The translations under genes were made by a program, and so were the position numbers. Shown in pieces: positions 24,690 to 36,551 of a stretch of DNA of 64,000 nucleotides (positions within the stretch are counted from its first letter, which is position 1; each line of letters opens with the position of its first letter). A model generated the notes under the pieces. It saw nothing but the letters and a program-made list of their open reading frames with translations. It ran no database searches and was not told where the DNA came from. The stretch comes from Meghimatium bilineatum. Lineage: Eukaryota > Mollusca > Gastropoda > Stylommatophora > Philomycidae. The DNA is taken from the NCBI GenBank assembly GCA_034231615.1, contig CM067322.1:56486828-56550827 (forward strand), given 5' to 3'.

Positions 24690-25845
24690 CAATGACATTA
24701 ATCTCTATTACTGAACACGATTGAGTTATATATTTCCTTCGTATTAGAAACAGGTTGAGAACGGTCTGTCGTGTCTCTGCCGTCGGTGATCTAATAACAC
24801 TATGCACCGCCACGAGTAAATATTTATAATTGCTTCTTGTACACATTAGTAATGTGTTTATCCAACACTGTGTTAGTTTGGACTACACAACTGCAGGTTT
24901 TACACGATCTACCACAAGGTGTAGTGCATGTATCTTCTTGTGTCCTCTTGGAGATGGCTGTGTACAACATTTTGTGCAACATATTGTCTTTCCTTTAGGC
25001 TGTCTTCACTATCCGCGACGGCTTCACATGTTTGTCTAGGAGTGTCATGTAAAACCGTCTTATTCATACAATGGATACGTTTCAACCCTATGGTATTAAT
25101 ATATCTCATTCACCTATCCAGCATTTCTCTTCATCCGTCTTCTGGGAACATGACCGCTGGCTACCATATTTAGAATTAATGTAGTTTCAGTATTTCATAC
25201 TTACATCTCCTTTTCCCGCTTTTATCATCCACCATCTTCGCTTCATTGTTCTGGTTGGATAAGACACTTATATTGCGCAGCTCAGGAAAGTAATTTTAAT
25301 TTTTGACTTTGACCATTTAATTCTATTTCTCATGCCTGTTTCTACATTTACATTAACTACTTCCCTATCTGAATATGTAGCTTATACTCATGCTTTACTC
25401 TACTTTACTTCCATCTATTTCTCCTGTGGTAACATAGATGCCTACCTACTTTCCTCAAATGTAACTTTTTGTCTATTCTCATTTAGGTTTTTGTGTTTGT
25501 CCTTATGTTGACAAAGGCTCGGACGAAACGTTGAAATTGTGTATTCGTCGTATTTGTGACACTGATATTTAACAATTTGTGTGTTATTATACGCATTTTC
25601 ATTTACCATGTGGTAGACAGTTTTGTTATAGTTTTTCTTTCATGTTTAATTTATTACGCATATGTAATTCCTCCCTCTTTTACTAAGCATATATAATTCC
25701 TACACAGTACAAGTAACAGGTGAGTGGATCACAGGGACGGGTAGAACTATGTCATATGCTGATGGCATTTGGGTGTATAGTCAGAGTAGAAATCGAGTTA
25801 TGTATCAATGAATTACGAGGGGGGGGGGCTAGGGCTAGATGGGAT
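24690..25845. other. No gene seen; half-copy of a foldback MITE arm
   Basis: Contains GACGAAACGTTGAAATTGTG at 25522 and ACAATTTGTGTGTTATTATA at about 25573, like the arms of the 9633 element. Otherwise unrecognised. Confidence 0.4.
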
Positions 25846-25850
25846 ATGGG

Positions 25851-26017
25851 CAGAGCCGGCCCTAACAATTGAGGGGCCCAATGCGTTACGGATTGCGCGG
25901 GGCCCAGTCTGAGTAGGGAAGAGGATAATAAAATAAATTCTAATATTAATTTATGGGCCTATGAAGTGCGGGGCCCAATGCGGCCGCATAGGTTGCAATG
26001 ACCTAAGACCGGCCCTG
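25851..26017. mobile_element. hAT-type MITE
   Basis: 167 bp, GC-rich against its surroundings. Ends CAGAGCCGGCCCTAA and GACCGGCCCTG are imperfect inverted repeats of the hAT CAGNGCCGG type. Flanks GATATGGG and GATAGGAG could be a decayed 8-bp duplication. Contains two GGGGCCCAATGCG blocks. Confidence 0.68.
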
Positions 26018-26469
26018 GATAGGAGTGTATATTTCTGAGGTGCATTAGTCATTTCACCTAAAGCATCTGCAACTTGCTTCTCTCTCAATAATCACATTGT
26101 AAATACATCAATGTTGAGTTTTACTTTAACTGGTGACACTCTTGAAATAACCGGAACAATTAAATATTCGGGTGTGTTTTACGACAGGAGTCTGAGCTTC
26201 AACGATCATAGTCAGTAATGATCAGTAATGAAATTAATGGCTGTTGCTCAGAGTGAAAAGGTGTTAACATTTCTTCTGTACCAAGAATTCGTTGTTTCTG
26301 TGATATAAAATGCATTGGTAATTATGACTCTCATCCAGACGCCCCTCCAGGGCCAGATAAATGGAACACATTATATGGACAAAACAACAACTCACAAACA
26401 CATGCATATATCACACAATGGCATTGGGTCAAAGGGCATGAGCCCATGGACCGCTGGATCAGCAACCAA

Positions 26470-27566
26470 CCATCCAGACGCAGACTGAAATGTTGGATAA
26501 GATCAAGAATGTTGCAAAGCATATCATTCCTGAATGCGCGAAAGACACATCTGTACGAGCAATGCGATTCTTACGTAGATGTCCAACTATGGAACATAGA
26601 TTACAGTTGTACCGAGCAGTAGACTACCTTCAAATCAGCGCTGATAAAAAGCATGCACTTCATACTGAAATACAGAGTGTGAAAGGTAGTAGGCTGAAGA
26701 CATAAAAGTCATGGATAGAGTGTTCTGAGGAAGTTATGCAAAATCTATGCTCACTGGAGGACATGATGTGAAATGGATAAATTCTTCCGTAGATTGTCAT
26801 ACTTCTTTTCAGATAGTGTTAACTCTTGATAGAGAATGTACAAAGATATGTTATATTTCTGTGGATTCTGAGGTGCATGCATTGATTAGTGAGTATTCCA
26901 GAGATGGTGATATGGTTATATGCACTGATTGTTCTATTAGTGCGTAGATGAGTGCGTAGTTCATGGGCCTTCACATCACAGTGAAGATCACAAGAGAGGA
27001 GATAAGAGCTTTCGCTGGAATTACAAGTTACACTGACAATGAAAATCATGGCAGTAACCGCTGCCTTGAAATGAGTTGCACAGAGTGCAACTAGAATGCA
27101 ACTCATGTCTATATTCTCAGCGACTCAATGAGCATGACCAGGAAAACACAAGCAGGCTGGTTTCATGAACAGTGGTTTGATGCTGTGGGGAGGTCAAGGT
27201 TGTAGGGTGTCTCATCGATTTTTATGTGCCTGTTCAGGACAATGAGAACGCAGATAGGTTCTCAGGTACTGCCACTGTATCGAATGGTAGGACAATAGAT
27301 CGCACCGACGTATTTAATTCTTTGAGAAACTGCACGATCAAATGCAATTAATGAAAAGTTGATTCCTTTTCTGTTTCAAAAATAAAGAAGATGGGCTTGA
27401 AATGGAGCGTGGCAACAAATGAACATGTTTATGGTAAAGAATGTTTGTTAATCAACAGAGAACTGGAACTGTCATTCGTCGTGTAATTGCTGATATGCTC
27501 AGGGGAGATCGAAGAACCAATAGATTGTCTTGCCTGCAGTAATGATGATGTCTCGACTGACTAACT
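26470..27566 (+). pseudogene. LINE family B, decayed sense copy
   Basis: Begins with IKNVAKHIIPECAKDTSVRA and SVKGSRLK, matching the upstream part of the family B copy at 55 kb. It then has a broken RNase H region (VICTDCSISA, where the intact motif is VIYTDGS) with stops and indels, and ends GATGATGATGTCTCGACTGACTAACT. The 5' end is truncated. Base changes throughout mark it as older than the 55-kb copy. Confidence 0.82.
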
Positions 27567-27821
27567 CTTTAATGAAAGACATCCTGTGAAAAGTTAAATT
27601 GCTGGATCGTCACTATCATTTAGTTGTATTTCCAAATGAGAAATATGAAAAGAGACTATGATTTCTCAACCTGTTCGTAACAACAAAGTGGTGAAAGTGT
27701 AGATAAGGTGAGAGCTGTGCTAGCATCAGGACAGGTCACTTCTCATATTTTCTACCAATTTATTCAGTCTCATTTCAGCCTCATATTTTTTAGAAAACTA
27801 CAAGTAACAATTAACGATATG

Positions 27822-28584
27822 GCTACTCTTGACTTCTTGATTAGAAACGGGCTTCACAGCACGCGGGACATTCCCATAAGTGCTCCGCCCTGCGCTCCAG
27901 CAGCCATCCCAGTGTATGTAGACTCATAGTTCCGGTCAGGTGTTGATTGTGTGGTCTTCAGGACTTTCCAAAAAATTTACTTTTCCTCCCCTCACCTCTG
28001 AATACTCCCATTTCTAACATTCTCTGTATGTGTACGTTCTCAACCTCATTGACATCATCTGCATCTTGAAATGAATTTATTACTGCCTTTATTAAATCTG
28101 CTTTATCTCTTCTCAGCAATGTGCCGTCTATCGCCGCATTGCCTGCCAATAAGTCGGCTCTCTCGTTTCCTCTGACCCCAGCATGACCAGGGCAGTATAT
28201 CCATGTAATGCTCTGGACAATTGAGTTGTTCAATAAGTCCCGCCATTCTTTTCTTAGCATGAACTTTTCTATCTTGCGCAACATGCTTTGAGAGTTTGTG
28301 AGTATTACCGCGTGTGTTGATGTATCAGTTATCAACCATTTAAGAGCCGAAGTAACTCCCTCTATCTCCATCCTCATGCTCGATGTGACAGTAGAATATG
28401 CTGAAGATTTCTCAATCAACTTCACGCCATTTCTGTAGGCAACAAAACCCCAACCGCTTTTATTTGTGTTTCTGCTAACGGAGCCATCTGTGTATATAAT
28501 TATGTCTTGTGGTTTCGAGTGTAGTTGGGCGAGTTCGTGCACTGTATTCTGAACCCTGACTGCCGTTCATTTTCGACACGCTTT
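27822..28584 (-). pseudogene. LINE family C, 5'-truncated, open RNase H ORF
   Basis: The minus strand has about 194 open codons (28542-27958) with an RNase HI domain: Asp in IIYTDGSVSRN, Glu in MRMEIEGVTSAL, Asn rather than Asp in VILTNSQSML, and PGHAGVRGNERADLLA. After a frame break it continues with SLHTLGWLLERRAEHLWECP and a Cys-rich end. The 3' UTR ends in TTCTAATCAAGAAGTCAAGA. The RT part is missing. The 136-base LINE copy at 28597 inserted just beyond its truncated 5' end. Confidence 0.87.
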
Positions 28585-28596
28585 ATCTAGTTGTAT

Positions 28597-28732
28597 GACA
28601 TATTGGCCAGAGGAAACAACACTGGAATCAAAGCTCTATGGGACACTGTATGAGCTACAAAAGACAGTGAGTTTTATTAAGGAGACAGAATTACAGATAT
28701 GGACATGTTTCAAGTGAACGAAAGAAGAAGAA
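28597..28732 (+). mobile_element. Short 5'-truncated LINE copy with a 12-bp target duplication
   Basis: Only the last 136 bases of the LINE family (from GACATATTGGCC to the GAAGAAGAA tail). Flanked by ATCTAGTTGTAT at 28585-28596 and 28733-28744. Nearly identical to the full-length copy, so it is recent. Confidence 0.92.
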
Positions 28733-29164
28733 ATCTAGTTGTATTATTACTTTAGTCAGTGATTTCTTCTCAGTGGCTACTCTTGACATTTGTGTTTAAC
28801 AAATGGATTATACACGACATTTCAAAGGAAATGATCATATGCTTCTACAAAACGGTTAATTGCAATCAAAATAGAGAATACCTTCACTGTTTTATGCATA
28901 CTTTGTTAGGCTCGAGATGCAATGATAATGTTTTACAAACTGTCTTAAATAATATGATTGGAGCATTTTTTAGTGTATGCCTTCTTTCATCGTCGGATTA
29001 CGCCCATTTTAGTTATATTAGAACGCGTTATATGCTTGAAGAAATAATGATAATATTTAAGATTTAAATATACATGGTAAAGATTTCTGTATAATAAGGA
29101 ATATATATTTGCAACAAAGAATAGCCATAAGAATCGATAACCACACGTGATATTTTAAACACAT

Positions 29165-30620
29165 TAAAACAGGGGAGTTAGACAAGGTTGTATTCTTTCA
29201 TCCTATTAAACAAGGGTGGGGGGGGGGTTAGACACTGTTGTGTTCTGTCATTCGATCTGTTCAAATTATACAGTGAAATAATATTCATGTCCAATCAAGA
29301 TATGTCAAAAATATCAGTTGGATGTCAGAATATAAACAATTTGCCACATGTTAATGATACAGTTTTGGTATAGGAAAATGAAACAAATTACACGAAATGA
29401 TGAATATCATTTCAGCAGAACTACAAAAGACAGTGAGATTTATTCAGGAGACAGAATTACAGATATAGAGAAGTTTCAAATGAACGACAGAAGAAGAAGA
29501 AGAAATTGCAGCAGAAAGTAAAGACACAAGGCGTAGTCTAAATAGCAGGAAGCTGAAGTAATGTAATATCAAATAATAAATATTCTCCAGAATGCAATAT
29601 CAAAGTAGATGGGATCAGTCTGAATCAAGTCAAGATACTAAAATATTTGGATACGATAATAATATCAGATGGAAGATGTATTTAAAAAAGTCAAATCTAG
29701 AATTGCCCAGGCAAAGGCAACATTTCACAAGATAAACAACATCACATGTATTATATCTTTATCAGTTCAGGCGAGCATGAGAGATCTTAGAAGTTATATA
29801 AAATCAATTATAATGTATAGAAGTGAATATTGGATTATCTGCTAAATTATAAACAATTATCTAGACGTAGTTAAGATGTAGTTTTATAGAACAAAAAGGT
29901 GCAAGTTTGCTTAACCATTCCAAATTTTTTTTAAATTTGCTCCGATCCGAAATTTTGTTACATTTTGTGATGTCACTGACTTCCCACTTAGTTCTAGATA
30001 TACTATAGCTACCATACGTTTCTTAAATCTACCTACGACCGTTTGAGATGTAGTACTTATGTTACAAGCGAGGACTGCTGCCAGATACACGGACATACGT
30101 ACCACACACTGGGAGCCACATTCCCCAACTCCATATAATTGCTATCCAACTGAGAGTTCCACCCATACAACCGTTTTAAATAATTGATCAGTAATTATAG
30201 CCAAGGCAAACAATCCCTAAAAATGTGCCTGTCCCTTGTAATATATTTAGTTTCGCCTTCGATAAAAAAAAGTAGTCTCATTATGCAAACATGAAACAAC
30301 AAAATGCTAAGAGCACCATTGACAGATAAAATAAAACAATGCTATAACGTTATCTTAAAAGAAGTAAATTCAAACAGAGAGCTGCTTACCTGCATCAGAA
30401 AGAGACAGTCCACATTTTTGGACACATGAAAACAAAAGAGGAAAGATAAAACACATCATGTCAATAGGAAAGTTGAAAACCAAGAGGGATATGGAAAGGT
30501 CTAGAGAGAATATGTTTGACAACTTGGCGTTGAAGAACATCGGAATCGGTAATGATTTACAGAACACAAAATCGAAGGCTGTAGAAAGACATGATAACCA
30601 ACATCACACGGCATAGTCCA
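29165..30620 (+). pseudogene. RTE-like LINE relic, RT to C-terminus, hosting a nested LINE tail
   Basis: GVRQGCILS at 29171 is followed by a local imperfect duplication of the same motif at 29225, then LFKLYSEIIFMSNQDMSKIS and a degraded catalytic box (HVNDTVLV for YADD). After the nested 89-base insertion it continues with SLNSRKLK and further decayed RT and C-terminal pieces: VHIFGHMKTKEE, then DMERSRENMFDNLALKNIGI. Many frameshifts. Confidence 0.83.
29420..29508 (+). mobile_element. Very short 5'-truncated LINE copy nested in an RT relic
   Basis: 89 bases matching the LINE 3' end (ACTACAAAAGACAG through the GAA tail), flanked by CAGCAGA at 29413-29419 and 29509-29515. Removing the insert and one duplicate joins the surrounding RT relic in frame (IISAESKDTRRSLNSRKLK). 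Confidence 0.85.
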
Positions 30621-30710
30621 TAAGAAGACGAAGAAGGGCGTTTGACTATACATAAAATGTATAGGTAATGTCACCCACAATGGACTACAGGTGGAATTTG
30701 TTACACATTA

Positions 30711-30712
<2 letters not shown>

Positions 30713-30797
<85 letters not shown>
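30713..30797. repeat. (TA)n microsatellite followed by a GA-rich tract
   Basis: Pure TA run of about 85 bases, then GAGAGAGGGAGAGAAAGAAA-type purines to 30860. Confidence 0.97.
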
Positions 30798-30799
<2 letters not shown>

Positions 30800-30974
30800 A
30801 GAGAGGGAGAGAAAGAAAGGCGACGAGGGTGACAGAGAGGGGAGAGAGAGAGAAGGAGAGTACATATAATGAAATTATTTCAACTTAAGAAACCTTACCT
30901 CACGACACCATCTTTTTCTATGATAACTATTTTATGTGCATGTTCTGTTGTAGAGATAAACAATTCTTTATTTA

Positions 30975-31115
30975 CTCTTGTAATTGTTTGCTATGTTATG
31001 TTGCAATTGTTTGCTATGTTATGTTGCAATTGTTTGCTATGTTATGTTGCAATTGTTTGCTATGTTATGTTGCAATTGTTTGCTATGTTATGTTGCAATT
31101 GTTTGCTATGCACAT
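30975..31115. repeat. Tandem repeat, 23-bp unit, about 6 copies
   Basis: TTGCAATTGTTTGCTATGTT plus ATG, perfect in most copies. Confidence 0.93.
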
Positions 31116-31564
31116 TATAATTCTTGATATATTATGACAAGACATAATCAATTAACTCAGAATAATTGCAAATTAAAACTTCAATCAGTTAAACCCTGGA
31201 TTTAGACAACATTAAGAGATCGACCAGAGTTGTCTCAGTTGTGTTAACGAATAATAGCCAACATAGAAACAAGAAAATGTCATTACTATTCACCTTGTGT
31301 ACAAAACCATTTGACGTCGGTGGACAAGATGGTCGACAGAAACACTAACCCGGAAAAGCACTGATTCGTAGCTTGAAAAGACAATCAGGTTATCATTCAA
31401 TAAAAGTTTCTTGTGATGGAGTTTCTTGTGATATTCTTCAGGTATGTTCTATATGGCAAAGTGAACTAATATGATTGCCCTCAGAGATGTTGGGGTAAAG
31501 AGGCAAATTATAGAAACAAATTATAGGTGGATAATCAAGATTTTATCAAATGAGATGAGTAGAG

Positions 31565-31690
31565 AAGTATTTGAACATTAGCAACCACGGAAGAGAACAT
31601 TTGAACTTTTGGCAACCGCGGAAGAGAACACTTAAATATTTAGCAAACTCGGAAGAGACCATTTGAACATTAAGTAGCCAAGAAGAATAC
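31565..31690. repeat. Degenerate tandem repeat, about 31 bp, 3-4 copies
   Basis: GGAAGAGAACATTTGAAC recurs near 31589, 31619 and 31651 with changes. Confidence 0.7.
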
Positions 31691-32361
31691 TTTACAAGTA
31701 ATATTGCTGGATGGGTTGCCAACGTGACTTGAAAGAATATCACTAACTTAACTTATAAGCAACACAAGAGACAAGAGAGTTGTAAAGAAACGTTATCGTC
31801 TATACCGTTTGATTGACTTATCGATTGTTTCTTGCTTACTAAATAAAGGACCCTATGGTGCAAATGTTGTTGTTTTTTTGGGTCACTTTTCGTATGCTCT
31901 TGCCTGCTTGTCACGTATATTTAGACATGTAGTCAAATCTGAACGAAATAGATGTAACGAGACACAGTCATATGAAAGAATATTGAATAATATGTATTCA
32001 CATACATGTGGTTTGTATGTTCCTATCAAGACGTCCAGTAAGGTCGTCAAAGATAATTTTTCTTGATGTAAACACAGTAATGAATGCTTTTATGAAACTA
32101 GTATTACATAAAGCAGAGGCTGCCTATATTTTAGTACTATTTTAGTAAGTTGCAAGACGAGTGGGTGCCTTCTGAGCGGACATGGTTAAAATCCCGTTAG
32201 CTGCGTAACTTTTCTTTTTTAATAAATCCTCCATGCTTTTATCATATTCTTCATTTACTAATGTCATATCTGAATCATCCTTGTTTATGTTTATGTGTTA
32301 TTTATTCTTACAAATAGGTTTAATTTGGTCAATGTAATATTTAGGCCTTCAGGCACTTACT

Positions 32362-32450
32362 TAAGTTAAACTGTTGTGGTTCTCGAGGAGTTTACCTACC
32401 TATGCAGCGTGTGTATGTCAGCAGACCAGGGGTTGAGTCCAATCGTTATT
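32362..32450 (+). mobile_element. Possible tRNA-like SINE head
   Basis: AGGGGTTGAGTCCAATCG resembles box B; the upstream TGTGGTTCTCGAGGAG is only a weak box A. Confidence 0.3.
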
Positions 32451-32582
32451 CGTGGTTTTAAATACACATTGCTCTCGTGGTTCATTAGCCAGGCGTTTTC
32501 TGATTAGCAACTAACAGGGCAGCTGAGCCGTGACCAATCGCCAAATAAAACTTAACAGCAGAAACAAAACAAAGCAAAATCA

Positions 32583-32762
32583 TTCTTCCTACGTGATGTT
32601 CTTGATTATTTCGCCTTCTTACGTGATGTTCTTGATTATTTCGCCTTCTTACGTGATGTTCTTGATTATTTCGCCTTCTTACGTGATGTTCTTGATTATT
32701 TCGCCTTCTTACGTGATGTTCTTGATTATTTCGCCTTCTTACGTGATGTTCTTGATTATTTC
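32583..32762. repeat. Tandem repeat, 30-bp unit, 6 copies
   Basis: TTCTTACGTGATGTTCTTGA plus TTATTTCGCC, identical in all six copies apart from the ends. Confidence 0.95.
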
Positions 32763-32766
32763 TGTG

Positions 32767-32815
32767 GTTTTGTTGGTCACTATTTATATACTTTGTGTCT
32801 CCGGAGTGTCGTCTG
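32767..32815. repeat. Partial copy of the 44.4-kb MITE
   Basis: GTTGGTCACTATTTATATAC and following bases match the arm of the 44385 element. It joins the end of a 30-bp tandem array. Confidence 0.5.
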
Positions 32816-33699
32816 CAATTTTATGACAAACGACATGCACGGGGAAAATCTAAAACATGACCAAAATATGCTTGATTGAATTATGTTGGTAGGTCTTTTA
32901 TTGGAGGAAATCACAGCTCAGCACTTATAGGGAGACCGCTTGCAATGACGTTGGTTCATACCTCAGCTTACTTTTGCCTTTACTACAATTTTAGTCGTTA
33001 CTTTTCTTGTACATTTATTAATACATTACTGTTCTCATCCGTTATAGTATATTATTGACTCACTACTGCACTTGTACATTATACAAGTAGTATAATTTGG
33101 CCGTATTAATGTATTTATATTATTCTAGTATAATATTGACTCAATTACTGTATTTGTAAATATTAAGTATACAGTTGATTCATTAATGTAGTTGTGTCTT
33201 TCTGATGAAATTCTCAGAATAATAATAATTAACAATACAAGATAGTGTCTCTCTGAAATTATTTATTTCACTGAAAGACCGGAGACTGAGCAGGAAACGT
33301 TATTCATTATTTTACTTCTTTTATTCTCAACTTGTTAATCAATTTAGATTTTCTCTCAAGTTCCCCCACTCGACATTCCTTCTATATCTCTTCACCTTGC
33401 AAGTTCCTCATCGGCAACATTCACCCTACACACCATTATTTCGCTCTTTAAGACCCTCCAACAGCTATTCTTTCTAAAAGTCTAGGATATATTCACGCCT
33501 CACCAACTTCCTAAAATACTCATTCCTCATTTACGCTTGTTAGTTCAGATTCATGACTCACTCCTATCTCTCAATAACATTTTTCCTTTTTTCTGTTATC
33601 GACTATAACAGTGGCTCTCAAAGTGAGCCATATGGCCCACGGTGGAACGCAACGTGTTGCTGGGGATCGTGAAGAAAAATGCAAAATTAGGCTCATGTA

Positions 33700-34285
33700 C
33701 CCGTCTCATCATCATCATCAGGTGCCATGCCGGCTGGCGTAGGCGGTCATGGCTCTCCAAAGCTCTCTGTCCAAAGTATTATGTATCAAAGTCGTTAGAA
33801 TTTCCTTGTCGTGCCAGGTTGTCAAGCTGTTTAATATTTTCACACGCTGTCGCCCTCTGTCTCTGTTGCCTTAAATTTTGCCTGTTGTGACTATGTTCTA
33901 TAAACCTGCTTGCCTCATGAAGTCGCCAAAAAAAGAATATTGCCTTTTTATTATATTGTTGATTAAGGTCCGTTTCGCATTTGACTCTTTCAACACCTCT
34001 ACGTTAGTTTATCTGGCAGTCCATGGTATTCTCACCATTCTTCTGTAGAACTACATCTCTGTTGTCTCTAATTTCCCACTTTCCAGTTTGTTTATTGTCC
34101 AAGACTCGCACCCATATGTTAGTATAGGGGTTATATAGCACTGCAGAACTCTCTTTCTCACCTCTAATGACAAGGTCATATTACACAGTATATTTTTCAT
34201 TTTTCTGAATATTGTTTTTGCCTGTCCCATTCTGCATCTTATTTCTGTTGAACTTATTTATGTTGTACCCGTCTAGGAGACTAAA
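33700..34285 (-). pseudogene. RTE-like LINE relic, C-terminal half
   Basis: Reading the minus strand from 34285 gives pieces of a RT thumb region (QKNEKYTV, VLYNPYTNIWVRVLDNKQTG, WEIRDNRDVVLQKNGENTMD). Near 33900-33700 follow a Gly/Arg-rich motif, LTTWHDKEILTTLIHNTLD and LWRAMTAYAGMA, ending in a TGATGATGA microsatellite. This matches the usual C-terminus and 3' end of RTE-type elements. Confidence 0.78.
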
Positions 34286-34329
34286 AATCCTACTTGGTTA
34301 GTTTTAACTTTCGCATCTTTGGAGAAAAT

Positions 34330-34600
34330 ATTACAGCAAATCATGACAAAACACATTCCGTTCTTCGGACTACATCTAGTCTTCATCTTCTGTGTTTATT
34401 CTCAAACTCTCGCTGAATCTCACTTGTAGCAGGACAATAGCCCTACTAGGTTTCTAGCAGGATGTAACCCAAAGAATGGAAATGCGTTGTGTCGCTGGTT
34501 TATTTGCGCCAATGGCCCAATACATATGTCTTCGATGGAGACTACATCTAGTAATATACAGAAGTTTCAGGACGAACGCAGAAGAAAAAAAAAGTCACTT
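34330..34600. repeat. Rep-A pieces in mixed orientation
   Basis: A sense piece (CACATTCCGTTCTTCGGACT), then antisense sequence (AGCAGGATGTAACCCAAAGA with ATGCGTTGTGTC), then sense again (GACTACATCTAGTAATATAC, CAGGACGAACGCAGAAG). A related antisense-then-sense arrangement occurs at about 4090-4330. Confidence 0.55.
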
Positions 34601-35129
34601 TCTATCAGAAAGGGAAAACAATGGCGAATAGAAAAAATAATTCTTCAAAATTCAAGAAGAGGTATAGACGTATTTATGACTTGGTAAAGGGGTTTCTCGT
34701 TAATAGGCTGTTTGTTTATTTTCTAATGACCTTTCTTGGTAAATCAATATCATTGTTATTGTTACTGTATCCTCACAAAATAAGAGTAGAAAAGTAATTT
34801 TAGCCTTTCTCTCGTGTTCTAGTTTTCACAGTAGTGTAAATTATAATCTTATATTTACAAAATAGGGATGTAGTAACGCCTTCAACCGTCCGATTTATGG
34901 TTTTGGGGAATAGAGCAGCGTGCAACATAAATAATTTTCAAATCAATACAACCGAGTTCCATTTTATATATCATTAGCTTTTATCACCTTTCCAATAATT
35001 TCTCTTGGCCACAGGAAACACTTAAAAGGGGGCAACCTAAATGTATTTTCTAGATCTGAATGAAACAGTCTGAACAATTTAAACCTGCGAATTCAGTGTT
35101 TCTTAAACTTTTTTCTGCCACAGTCTATC

Positions 35130-35195
35130 TATTCGCTAAACCATTTGTTGCTTTTCAGCGTCAGAAGAGATTTCTGGAGATGGCCCTCGTGTGTG
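35130..35195 (-). repeat. SINE 3' fragment next to the mariner
   Basis: CTATTCGCTAAACCATTTGT and TTTTCAGCGTCAGAAGAGAT match the tail part of the SINE at 40310. Confidence 0.5.
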
Positions 35196-35211
35196 CTGAG
35201 TATATATTATA

Positions 35212-36547
35212 CGAGGGGGAGTCAATAAGTAAGTCACAAATTGATGTTGGATGGCAGGAAAATGCAGTAGGTGGTTTCTGAAGCTGTTTATAGTTGATAT
35301 CATCATAGAACTTTATGTTTATGTTCGCTAGATGGCGCTAGCTGTACCTTGCGCATGCGCAGCACAAAAAACAAAATGGCTACTGTACTTACAGAGTGTA
35401 CAATCAATGAACAACGTGCTGTTGTGCGTTTTTTATGGGCAAAAGGACTGCCTGCAAAAGACATTCATAAAGAAATGCTTCCTGTTTATGCTGACAATTG
35501 TTTGTCCCGTAAAGCGGTGCACAGCTGGGTAAAAAAATTTTTCTCAAGGACGCTCTAAAATTGTTGACGAAATCCGATCTGGTCGTGCTGTTGAAATTGC
35601 AACAGACGCATCTGTGCAGCGGGTTGAGGAGATGATTCGAGGTGACAGACGAGTAACGATAGACGCTGTAGCAGCTGCAATAGGGTGCTCACATGGTTCA
35701 GCATACAGCATCATGCATGACCGATTGAAATTTAAGAAAGTGTGTTCAAGGTGGGTGCCCAGACAATTGACGGACGAACACAAAATGAACCGATTAGGCT
35801 TGTCATTGGAGCATCTCTGTCACTACGCAAATGAAGGAGAAGACATGATGAACAGGATTATTACTGGGGACGAATCATGGGTGCATCACTACCAGCCTGA
35901 ATCAAAGCGTGCTTCAATGCAATGGAAACATCCTTCTTCGCCTTGTGTCCAAAAATTCAAGGTTACACCATCAGCAGGGAAGGTTATGCTGACAGTGTTC
36001 TGGGATTGTAAAGGAGTGCTTTTAACCAATTTCAAAAAGAAATGTGACAATGTGAATTCTGAATCATACTGTGAAGTTCTATCAGTGCTTCGGGATGCAA
36101 TTCGAAGAAAACGTCCAGGGCTGCTGACTAGAGGAGTGCTACTCCTTCATGACAATGCTAGACCACATACGGCTCGATTAACTCAGGAGAAAATAAAAAA
36201 TCTTGGTTGGAAAATTCTGGAACATCCTCCTTACAGCCCCGATTTAGCCCCTAGTGATTTTCACCTTTTTGGTCCACTAAAAACCCACCTTGGCGGGAAG
36301 CATTTCGCGACTGACGCAGAAGTTGAATGTGAAGTGAAAATGTGGCTTAAAAAGCAGAGCACGCAATTCTACGCAGCAGGTTTGGGAGGACTCATAAAAC
36401 GATGGGATAAATGCATCAATGTTGGTGGAAATTATGTTGAGAAGTAAAGGGATAATGTATGTGTAAAAATAAACAGTTTTCAGGTTTTTATCGTCTTCAG
36501 TTTTTTTCTAAAGAGCCATTTGTGACTTACTTATTGACTCCCCCTCG
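35212..36547 (+). mobile_element. Mariner element with perfect terminal inverted repeats
   Basis: 1336 bp with TA on both sides (35210-35211 and 36548-36549). The first and last 30 bases are exact reverse complements (beginning CGAGGGGGAGTCAATAAGTA). It encodes one transposase gene. The complete TIRs and near-open ORF point to recent arrival. Confidence 0.95.
35376..36447 (+). pseudogene. Mariner transposase (DD34D), one frameshift
   Basis: Starts at ATG 35376 (MATVLTECTINEQRAVVRFL). The N-terminal helix-turn-helix region runs to about 35540, where the frame breaks in an A/T homopolymer near 35531-35545. One extra T accounts for it. The rest is open from 35548 to TAA at 36447. It includes a RWVPRQL linker motif and catalytic Asp residues in TGDESWVHHY, in LLHDNARPHTA and in YSPDLAPSDFHLF. 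The last two Asp are separated by 34 residues, the DD34D spacing of the mariner family. The transposase would cut and paste the element at TA sites. As sequenced it is inactive unless the frameshift is a sequencing error. Confidence 0.93.
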
Positions 36548-36551
36548 TATG

